This document shows positions 5,030 through 11,003 of a stretch of DNA of 11,610 bases, piece by piece. Each line of letters begins with the position of its first letter. Position 1 is the stretch's first letter. This DNA is from Pseudomonadota bacterium (lineage in GTDB: Bacteria > Pseudomonadota > Alphaproteobacteria > Caulobacterales > Caulobacteraceae): contig JAFAEC010000012.1 in assembly GCA_023424215.1 (NCBI GenBank), forward strand, positions 1 to 11,610, given 5' to 3'. The position numbers were made by a program, and so were the translations under genes. A model generated the notes under the pieces. It made no database searches. It worked only from the letters and a program-made list of their open reading frames with translations, and was not told where the DNA came from.

Positions 5030-6916
5030 TCAGGCGGTCCAGCCGCAGTCCTTGCCGCGGTTCTGCTCGGTCAGCCAGATGTTCAGCGGCGCGAAATATT
5101 CCGCCACCGCCGAGGCGTCGTTGCCCCGCTCGCCGGTGAAGGCCTCCATCGCCTCCGGCCACGGCCGCGACTGGCCCATCTCCATCATGGCGTTGAAGCG
5201 CCGGCCCACTTCCTCGTTGCCGTAGATCGAGCAGCGGTGCAGCGGCCCGGTCCAGCCCGCCTGCTGGCACGCCGCCCGGTGGAACTGGAACTGGTAGATG
5301 TGGGCCAGGAAGTAGCGGGTATAGGGCGTGTTTCCGGGGATGTGGTACTTGGCACCCGGGTCGAAGGCGTCGGCCGGCCGCGGGCCGGGCGGCGTCAGGC
5401 CCTGGTACTTCAGCATGTTGGCCGTCCAGGCGTCGTTGTACTCGGCCGGCGTCGTCTCGCCCGAGAACACGTCCCAGCGCCAGCGGTCGACCATCAGGCC
5501 GAACGGCAGGAAGGCGATCTTGTCCAGCGCCATCTTGAGCAGGAAGGGGATGTCCTCCTCCTCGCCCGGAACGGTATCGAGCAGGCCGATCTGGTTCAGA
5601 TAGGTCGGGGTGGTCGCCGACAGGCCGACGAAGTCGCCGATGGCCTCGTGGAAGCCGTCGTTCGCGCCGTTCTTGAACAGGAACGGCTGATCCTTGTAGG
5701 CGCGCTGGTAGTAGTTGTGCCCCAGCTCGTGGTGGACGGTGTAGAAGTCGTCCGCGTTCACCTGGGTGCACATCTTGATGCGGATGTCCTCCTCGTTGTC
5801 GAGGTCCCAGGCCGAGGCGTGGCAGACCACCTCCCGGTCTTCCGGGCGGGTGATCATCGACCGCTCCCAGAAGGTCTCGGGCAGGGCGGCCAGACCCATC
5901 GAGGTGTAGAAGCCCTCGCCGGTGCGCACCATGCGCTGGGCGTCGTAGTCCTGCCGGCGCAGCAGCTCGGTCAGGTCGTAGCTGGATTCACCCCGGGCGG
6001 CCGGGGCGACGACGTCGTAGATGTTGCCCCACTGCTGCGACCACATATTGCCCAGCAGGTCGGCCCGGATCGGCCCTTCGTCGGGCTGCACCTCATCGCC
6101 GTACTTCGCGTTCAGCCGGCCGCGCACATAGCAGTGCAGGTTCTCGTAGAATGGCTTGACCTGTTCCCACAGACGGTCGGTCTCGGCGGCGAAGGCGTCC
6201 GGATCCATGTCGTAGCCGGCCCGCCACATCGCGCCGGTGTCGGCAAAGCCCAGTTCGCGCGCCCCCTCGTTGGCGATCTCGACCATGCGGGCGTAGTCGG
6301 GGGCCATCTGCGGCGCGACGGTGCGCCAGCCCTCGTACAGGGCTTCGGTCTCGGCCGGATCCCGGCTTTCGGCGATCAGGATGTTGGCTTCGTCGAGGGT
6401 GATCTCCTCGCCCTTGAACTCGAACTTGCCGGTCGCATAGGTCGAGTCGAGGCGGGTGGTGATCTCGGCCAGTTCGGTCGCCGCGCCCGGGCGGTTGGGG
6501 GCGGGCAGGACGATGCCGAGGCGCAGCAGGTTCAGCTTGCGGCGGACATCCTCCGCGACCTGGACGTCGTTGAAGGCGGCGGCCTTGTTGGCCAGCTCGA
6601 CCTGAAGCTCGGTGTATTCGGCGTTGATCTTCGACTCCAGCCACATGGTGTCGAAGGTGATGTTGGTGGCCCGGGTCCACTGGATGCGGGCGGCTTCCTC
6701 TGACAGGGCGGCGAGGCGCTCCTCGGCGCTGGCCACGAAGGCGGCGGCGCCCTCGGCGGTGGCCGGGAATTCCGGCGAGGCCGTCGCCTGGGCCGCCGGC
6801 GCCGGACCTGACGTCGTCGACGCGGCGTTCGCATTCGCCATGCCCATCCCGGCGCAGGCGGCGAGGCCGAGTCCCAGGGCGCAGACGGCGGCGGCGGTCA
6901 TCAGTTGGCGCTTCAT
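5030..6916 (-). CDS. Peptidase family M2 (angiotensin-converting-enzyme-like) lipoprotein
   Basis: A zinc peptidyl-dipeptidase-type enzyme, 628 aa, probably tethered in the periplasm. The N-terminus MKRQLMTAAAVCALGLGLAAC is a lipoprotein signal with lipobox LAAC (Cys21), followed by an Ala/Pro/Thr-rich linker to about residue 55. Zinc and catalytic residues are H396, E397 and H400 in HHELGHNYYQ, and E424 in GFHEAIGDFVGLS. Downstream, KYHIPGNTPYTRYF supplies K523, H525, Y532 and Y535, which match the human ACE substrate-binding Lys511, His513, Tyr520 and Tyr523. R534 matches the chloride ligand Arg522. YQFQFHRAAC is the familiar helix after it. The active site is therefore complete. ATG 6916 is chosen because a perfect AAGGAGG precedes it; the frame extends to 6985 without such a site and would bury the signal. 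It lies 79 bases after mtgA on the same strand, with a UUCG hairpin behind. Natural substrate unknown. Confidence 0.95.
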   Translation of the reverse strand: MKRQLMTAAAVCALGLGLAACAGMGMANANAASTTSGPAPAAQATASPEFPATAEGAAAFVASAEERLAALSEEAARIQWTRATNITFDTMWLESKINAEYTELQVELANKAAAFNDVQVAEDVRRKLNLLRLGIVLPAPNRPGAATELAEITTRLDSTYATGKFEFKGEEITLDEANILIAESRDPAETEALYEGWRTVAPQMAPDYARMVEIANEGARELGFADTGAMWRAGYDMDPDAFAAETDRLWEQVKPFYENLHCYVRGRLNAKYGDEVQPDEGPIRADLLGNMWSQQWGNIYDVVAPAARGESSYDLTELLRRQDYDAQRMVRTGEGFYTSMGLAALPETFWERSMITRPEDREVVCHASAWDLDNEEDIRIKMCTQVNADDFYTVHHELGHNYYQRAYKDQPFLFKNGANDGFHEAIGDFVGLSATTPTYLNQIGLLDTVPGEEEDIPFLLKMALDKIAFLPFGLMVDRWRWDVFSGETTPAEYNDAWTANMLKYQGLTPPGPRPADAFDPGAKYHIPGNTPYTRYFLAHIYQFQFHRAACQQAGWTGPLHRCSIYGNEEVGRRFNAMMEMGQSRPWPEAMEAFTGERGNDASAVAEYFAPLNIWLTEQNRGKDCGWTA

Positions 6917-6937
6917 GCTTCCTCCTTCGCGGCCGTT

Positions 6938-6954
6938 CCGCCGCTTTTCGGCGG
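6938..6954 (-). other. Small hairpin in the mtgA-peptidase spacer
   Basis: A 6-bp perfect GC stem (6938-6943 with 6949-6954) encloses AAAAG on the minus strand and sits about 12 bases upstream of the AAGGAGG ribosome-binding site of the peptidase gene. There is no T-run, so it does not look like a terminator. It could be a leader hairpin or chance in GC-rich DNA. Confidence 0.25.
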
Positions 6955-6995
6955 GCAAGGGACGCGAGCGGAGCCGTGAGGTCAAGCGCGACCGT

Positions 6996-7706
6996 TCAGC
7001 CGAGCACGCAGGCCGCCAGACCGTCGTTGCGCACCGTTCCCATGGCGGCCTGGATGCGCGAGGCGCGGCGGCGCACGTAGGGGCCGGGAGCGCCGGCGTT
7101 GTAGCGGCGCGGGGAGGGGAGGATGGCCGCCAGTCGGGCCGCCTCGCGCGGCGTCAGCTCGTCGGCGCCCTTGTCGAACCAGTGGCGCGCGGCGGCCTCG
7201 GCCCCGTAGACGCCCGGCCCCCATTCGGCGACGTTGAGGTAGACCTCCATGATGCGGCGCTTGCCCCAGATGGTCTCGATAAGGACGGTGTAGCCGGCCT
7301 CCAGCCCCTTGCGGATCCAGTCGCGGCCGGGCCACAGGAAGACGTTCTTGGCGGTCTGCTGGCTGATGGTCGAGCCGCCGCGCATGCGGCCCGAGCCGCG
7401 CTTCTCCGCCCGCGCATTGGCTTTCAGCGCCTGTTCGATGGCCTTCATGTCGAAGCCGTGGTGGGCGCAGAAGGTCGAGTCCTCGGCCGCGATCACGGCC
7501 TCGACCAGTCGCGGCGAGATGTCGTCCAGCGATCGCCACCGGCGCGACAGGCCTTCCCCTTCCACTGCCCGGCTGGCCATGAGGAAGGTCACCGGCGGCG
7601 GGACCACCGCGTAGACGAACACGCTGCCCAGCAGCAGCACGCCCAGCACCAGGATCGCGGTCAGCAGCGGGCGTTTGCGCCGGGGGCGCGGCGGGGGCAT
7701 GTCCAT
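6996..7706 (-). CDS. mtgA: Monofunctional biosynthetic peptidoglycan transglycosylase
   Basis: Polymerises lipid II into glycan strands at the periplasmic face of the inner membrane, without a transpeptidase domain. At 236 aa it has the usual MtgA length. A basic N-terminus (RPRRKRP) precedes one membrane span (about residues 14-35). The GT51 domain shows motif 1 EDSTFCAHHGFD (catalytic Glu75), motif 2 GGSTISQQTAKN (110-121), then RKGLEAGYTVLIETIWGKRRIMEVYLN, containing motif 3, and EWGPGVYGAEAAARHWF. The Pro-rich RLAAILPSPRRYN motif closes the domain. Starts at ATG 7706 or ATG 7700 differ by two residues; neither has a strong ribosome-binding site. It follows the WD40 gene by 39 bases and may be read through from the GTPase operon; the peptidase gene follows. 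Confidence 0.95.
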   Translation of the reverse strand: MDMPPPRPRRKRPLLTAILVLGVLLLGSVFVYAVVPPPVTFLMASRAVEGEGLSRRWRSLDDISPRLVEAVIAAEDSTFCAHHGFDMKAIEQALKANARAEKRGSGRMRGGSTISQQTAKNVFLWPGRDWIRKGLEAGYTVLIETIWGKRRIMEVYLNVAEWGPGVYGAEAAARHWFDKGADELTPREAARLAAILPSPRRYNAGAPGPYVRRRASRIQAAMGTVRNDGLAACVLG

Positions 7707-7745
7707 CGGGGGATCTGGCCCACGAGCGTCGCCGTACGCAAGCGG

Positions 7746-8711
7746 TCAGACGTCGGCGACGCCGGCGTGACCATCCTCGTCGGCCCAGGCGACGCGGCGG
7801 GCGTCATCGCTCATGGCCAGGGCGACGATCGGCGCGCCGCGCTCGGCCTTGAGGAAGTTCAGGCCCTGGCCGGCGGGATCGGCCAGCCAGACGCGGCCGT
7901 CGCTGAGCCCCGCGGCCAGCAGGCCGGACTTCGGTCGCGCGGCGACGAGGGCGACGTGGCTGCCCTCGTCAAAGCCGATCTCGGTGGCCTCGCGCCCCAT
8001 GGGGCCGTTGGCGCCGATGAAGGGCCACAGCACCGCGCCCTGCGCGCCCGACGTGGCCATCAGCTGGCCGTTGGACAGGAAGGCCACCGACTTCACCTTG
8101 GTGGGATATCCGCCCATGCGCAGGTTCTTCTGGTCCTTCAGCCGCCAGCCGTGCAGCTGGTTGTCCTGCATGGAGGTGATCACGAAGGCGCCGTCGGGCG
8201 AGAAGGCGACGCCGATGTGCGACCCCGCCCATTTCAGCAGGGTCGGCTTCTGGTCGGCGATGCGGGCGAACCACAGGGCGGCCCCGCCGTAGGTCGAGGC
8301 GGCCACGCGCCGGCCCTTGGGCTCGAAGGCGACGCCGGAGACGGTCCGCTCGTGCTGGAAGTCGCGGCGGAAGGCGGCGTCCTTGGCATCGATCACCGAC
8401 AGGGTCCGCCCGTGCGAGAAGGCGATCAGTCCGCTTTCGGCCGAGGCGTCGATGGAGTCGATCCAGGCGCCCTTGGCCGTGGCCAGCAGGCCGGCCTCGC
8501 CGCGCCGGTGCCAGACCACCCGGCCGTCGTCGCCGCCGGTGACCACGCCGTCGCCCGAGGGATGGACGGCGGCGCACAGGACGGCGCCGTCGTGGGCCGC
8601 GCTGAACTCGCCGCCCTCGAAGCGGACGGAGCCGTCGCCCAGCGCGAAGGCGGCGCCGGTGCGGTCGAACAGGGCGGCGGTCGGCTGGGCGTCGAACTGG
8701 AACCGGCTCAT
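7746..8711 (-). CDS. WD40 repeat (beta-propeller) protein, third gene of the GTPase operon
   Basis: A 321-aa protein made almost entirely of about seven degenerate WD40 blades, near residues 44-69, 83-107, 123-148, 165-190, 205-230, 252-277 and 294-321. Typical blade ends are VVTGGDDGRVVWHR, AFSPDGAFVITS and GLSDGRVWLAD. There is no signal peptide or membrane span, so it is probably cytoplasmic and works as a protein-binding scaffold. Its ATG overlaps the stop of the DUF2093 gene in an ATGA (8711-8708), implying translational coupling with that gene and the GTPase above it. Eukaryotic-type WD repeats are uncommon in compact bacterial operons of this sort. The fold is clear; partner and role are inferred only from gene order. 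Confidence 0.88.
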   Translation of the reverse strand: MSRFQFDAQPTAALFDRTGAAFALGDGSVRFEGGEFSAAHDGAVLCAAVHPSGDGVVTGGDDGRVVWHRRGEAGLLATAKGAWIDSIDASAESGLIAFSHGRTLSVIDAKDAAFRRDFQHERTVSGVAFEPKGRRVAASTYGGAALWFARIADQKPTLLKWAGSHIGVAFSPDGAFVITSMQDNQLHGWRLKDQKNLRMGGYPTKVKSVAFLSNGQLMATSGAQGAVLWPFIGANGPMGREATEIGFDEGSHVALVAARPKSGLLAAGLSDGRVWLADPAGQGLNFLKAERGAPIVALAMSDDARRVAWADEDGHAGVADV

Positions 8712-8926
8712 GCCGCGCCCCTGCGCGTCTCGACCCAGCGCTGCGTCATGTATTCGGGGGCGGCGTAGGCCTCCTGCAGCTCGACGCTCCAGTAGTGCAG
8801 GCGGTCGAGCGGGATCGGCTGGCCGGAGACGGCGCAGCGGACGAAGTCGCCGGGTTGAAGGATGTCGAAGTCCGGCGTGTCGTAACGGACGACAGCCTCG
8901 CGATGCGGACGGGGCGGCGGATTCAT
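8708..8926 (-). CDS. DUF2093 family small protein, second gene of the GTPase operon
   Basis: A 72-aa soluble protein of unknown function. The core AVVRYDTPDFDILQPGDFVR, then C31, then SGQPIPLDRLHYWSVELQ and EAYAAPEY matches the DUF2093 pattern as I recall it (PGDFVxCAVTGxxIPLxxLxYWSVxxQEAY). It has one Cys and no zinc-finger pair. The start at ATG 8926 is set by a 4-base ATGA overlap with the stop of the GTPase gene, and its own stop overlaps the WD40 start the same way. The frame stays open upstream to 9157, but that part lies inside the GTPase gene and reads as low-complexity Arg/Gly/Ala shadow. Its position suggests that it works with the GTPase; no biochemical role can be read from the sequence. 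Confidence 0.9.
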   Translation of the reverse strand: MNPPPRPHREAVVRYDTPDFDILQPGDFVRCAVSGQPIPLDRLHYWSVELQEAYAAPEYMTQRWVETRRGAA

Positions 8927-10023
8927 GCCGCGCACGCCTCGAAGCCGGCGCGCAGCTCGGCCTCGTCGAGGTCGCGGCCGATGAAGACGGCGCGGGACCA
9001 GCGCCGCTCCTTCTCGCCCCACGGCTTCTGCAGGTCGCCCTCGAGGATCATGTGCACCGCCTGGAAGACCAGCCGGCGGTCCTCGCCCTTGACGTCGATG
9101 ATGCCCTTGGCGCGCAGGATGTTCTGGCCCTGCGAGCCCAGCAGCATATCCAGCCACTGGGTGAACTTCTGGCCGTCCATCGGCCTGTCGAGCGACAGGG
9201 CGATCCCCTTGATGTCGTCCTCGTGAGCGTGGCCGCGCGGCCCGTGGTGGTGTGCGTGACCATGGTCATGGTCATGGTCATGGTGGTGGTGGTCGTGACC
9301 GCAGTGCTCGTCGTGGACATGGCCTTCGGCGCCGTGCGGCGGATTGACGAAGTCCGGCCGCACCTCGCTGATCCGGTCCAGATCGAAGGCGTGGACGCCC
9401 AGCACCTGGTCCAGCGGCACGTTCGCCCGCTGCGCGCGGGTGATCGGGGCCAGCGGGTTCAGCGCCCGGAGGCGGGCCTCGACCGCCTCAAGTTCACCCT
9501 CGGAGACCAGATCGGTCTTGTTGAGGATGATGCGGTCGGCGAAGGCCACCTGCTCGCGCGCCTCCTTGGAGTCGTCCAGCCGCGCCATGACGTGTTTGGC
9601 GTCCACCAGGGCGGTGACGCTGTCGAGCACCGTCCGGGCCTTCACCTCGTCGTCGACGAAGAAGGTCTGGGCCACGGGGCCGGGGTCGGCCAGGCCGGTG
9701 GTCTCGACGATGATGGCGTCGAAGGCCGGCTTGCCGGGGCGCTGCCGCTTCATCAGCCCGTTGACGACCCGGATCAGGTCGCCGCGAACGGTGCAGCAGA
9801 CGCAGCCGTTGTTCATCTCGAACACGTCCTCGTCGGCGCCGACGACCAGGTCGTTGTCGATGCCGATCTCGCCGAACTCGTTGACGATGACGGCGTAGCG
9901 CTTGCCGTGGTCCTCGGTGAGGATGCGGTTCAGCAGGGTGGTCTTGCCGGCGCCGAGATAGCCGGTGAGGACGGTGACGGGGATCTTGCCGGGGGCGGAC
10001 GCGGTGTCGGTCATGGCGCCCAT
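8923..10023 (-). CDS. CobW/COG0523 (G3E) GTPase with long His-rich loop, putative zinc metallochaperone
   Basis: A 366-aa cytoplasmic GTPase thought to deliver or insert metal, in the family of CobW, YeiR, ZigA and ZNG1. The Walker A is GYLGAGKTT (21-29), the family CxCC metal motif is GCVCC (C74, C76, C77), and ETTGLADP is at 107-114. NKTD (168-171) gives guanine specificity. A loop at about 230-267 contains 18 His, many alternating with Asp, before the CobW C-terminal domain (IKGIALSLDR to RAVFIGRDLD). The start may be ATG 10023 or ATG 10014 (MTDTASAPGK), three residues shorter; neither ribosome-binding site is clear. It heads an ATGA-linked operon with DUF2093 and WD40 genes and is divergent from the aspartyl protease. 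The His loop favours zinc, but the client protein is unknown, and cobalamin synthesis is not indicated because no cob genes are nearby. Confidence 0.95.
   Translation of the reverse strand: MGAMTDTASAPGKIPVTVLTGYLGAGKTTLLNRILTEDHGKRYAVIVNEFGEIGIDNDLVVGADEDVFEMNNGCVCCTVRGDLIRVVNGLMKRQRPGKPAFDAIIVETTGLADPGPVAQTFFVDDEVKARTVLDSVTALVDAKHVMARLDDSKEAREQVAFADRIILNKTDLVSEGELEAVEARLRALNPLAPITRAQRANVPLDQVLGVHAFDLDRISEVRPDFVNPPHGAEGHVHDEHCGHDHHHHDHDHDHGHAHHHGPRGHAHEDDIKGIALSLDRPMDGQKFTQWLDMLLGSQGQNILRAKGIIDVKGEDRRLVFQAVHMILEGDLQKPWGEKERRWSRAVFIGRDLDEAELRAGFEACAA
9261..9293 (+). repeat. Hexamer microsatellite (CATGGT x4, then TGG run) inside the GTPase His-rich loop
   Basis: Four perfect copies of CATGGT occupy 9261-9284 and run into repeated TGG up to about 9293. 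Read on the coding (minus) strand this gives alternating His and Asp codons followed outwards by poly-His. Units of six or three bases keep the reading frame, so copy number can vary without breaking the gene. Confidence 0.85.
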
Positions 10024-10044
10024 CTAGGGGGGGCGGCCCGCGGA

Positions 10045-10058
10045 TTAAAGAGACTTAA
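10045..10058. promoter_or_regulatory. TTAA-N6-TTAA motif between the divergent GTPase and protease genes
   Basis: TTAA at 10045-10048 and at 10055-10058 (the second reads TTAAC) are six bases apart, one base short of the CtrA consensus TTAA-N7-TTAA. A perfect GCGGCC-G-GGCCGC inverted repeat follows at 10062-10074. The 71-base divergent region (10024-10094) must hold both promoters. I see no convincing -35/-10 pair and no recognisable Zur box in it. Confidence 0.25.
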
Positions 10059-10094
10059 CTTGCGGCCGGGCCGCGTCGGGCCGCTCATGCCGCC

Positions 10095-11003
10095 ATGCTT
10101 CAGACCCTGATCCTCTCGCTGGCCGCCGTCGAGCCGACCTGCGCGGCGGCCTTCGAGACGTTGCGGACCGACGGCGCGGTCGACGCCGCCTATGTCGCGC
10201 ACGTCGCCTTCGTCCGGGCCGACCCCGGCGACGGGGAGCCGCGCTGGTTCCTCGTCGACACCGGCGCCAACCGCAGCGCGCTGGACGCCGCGGTGGCCAG
10301 GGCGCTCAACCTGCCCGACGAAGGCGGGACGACCGTCGAGGGGACCGGAGGCGTGGTCGAGGTCTCCTCCACCACTGTGCCGCGCTTCGCCCTCGGACCG
10401 GTGACGACCCGGCTGTCGCCGACCGTCTCCGACCTGTCCGGGCTGGCGGGACCCGAGGGCGCGCCGGTCGCCGGCATTCTCGGCTCGGACCTGTTCGGCC
10501 AGCGGGTGCTGACCCTCGACTTCGAACGGAACCGGCTGGCCTTGTCGGCGGCCGGCGAAGCCTCGGCCGCCGCCGCCGCCTGCGGCCGAAGCGCGCCGAT
10601 GGGCGACGACAACGGCATCCCCCGCGTGACCGGCGAGCTGGACGGCCGGCCGGTCGAGCTGCGCTACGACTCCGGCGCGGGCCTGTTCGACGATCCGCAC
10701 CTGTGGATCAACCTGTCGCAGCCGCAGCACGCCGCGATCCTGGACGGCCGCGATGCGGGCGAGCCGCTGGAGGTGCTCGGCGGCAGCGGCACGGGGGGCT
10801 CGGTGCGCCTGCCGGTGTACGTGGCCGGGCGCTTCCGGCAGGGCGGCATCGAATGGGCCGAGCCGCGCCTGATCGTCCAGCCGCCGCAGGGCTATTTCGC
10901 GCGACCGGAAGCGGTGGGCTTCATCGGCAACGCCGCCTTCCGGCCGTTTGGCGTGGTGGTGGTGGACTATCCGGGCGGCCGGCTGACCGTGCCGCCGGCC
11001 TGA
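10095..11003 (+). CDS. Two-lobed retropepsin-like aspartyl protease
   Basis: A 302-aa predicted aspartic protease with two retropepsin-type halves in one chain. Lobe 1 has FLVDTGANRSALD (D55-T-G) and ends with AGILGSDLFGQRVLTLDFERNRLAL. Lobe 2 has LRYDSGAGLFDD (D192-S-G) and ends with GFIGNAAFRPFGVVVVDYPGGRLTV. In each lobe a D-[TS]-G-A motif is followed by a hydrophobic-hydrophobic-G flap-closing strand, so one chain could supply both catalytic Asp. The short hydrophobic start (MLQTLILSLAAVEPTCAAA) could be a signal peptide, placing it in the periplasm, though it lacks a basic N-region. Start ATG 10095 has no clear ribosome-binding site; the ATG at 10087 is out of frame. It is divergent from the GTPase operon and its TGA touches the stop of the CDF gene. 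Fold well supported; activity and substrate unknown. Confidence 0.85.
   Translation: MLQTLILSLAAVEPTCAAAFETLRTDGAVDAAYVAHVAFVRADPGDGEPRWFLVDTGANRSALDAAVARALNLPDEGGTTVEGTGGVVEVSSTTVPRFALGPVTTRLSPTVSDLSGLAGPEGAPVAGILGSDLFGQRVLTLDFERNRLALSAAGEASAAAAACGRSAPMGDDNGIPRVTGELDGRPVELRYDSGAGLFDDPHLWINLSQPQHAAILDGRDAGEPLEVLGGSGTGGSVRLPVYVAGRFRQGGIEWAEPRLIVQPPQGYFARPEAVGFIGNAAFRPFGVVVVDYPGGRLTVPPA

Noticed and set aside
3660..5225. Plus-strand open frame of 521 codons opposite the TadG-like gene
   Set aside because: Antisense shadow of a gene with recognisable membrane, vWA and FCCH segments; its own translation resembles no protein family I know.
6612..8768. Plus-strand open frame of 718 codons opposite the peptidase, mtgA and WD40 genes
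   Set aside because: It runs antisense to three genes with clear family motifs, and its translation is low-complexity Arg/Gly/Ala/Val text. Long antisense frames are expected in GC-rich DNA.
8317..10110. Plus-strand open frame of 597 codons opposite the GTPase operon
   Set aside because: It covers the coding strand of the CobW-type GTPase and DUF2093. The run of Val/Met in it is only the His-loop repeat read backwards.
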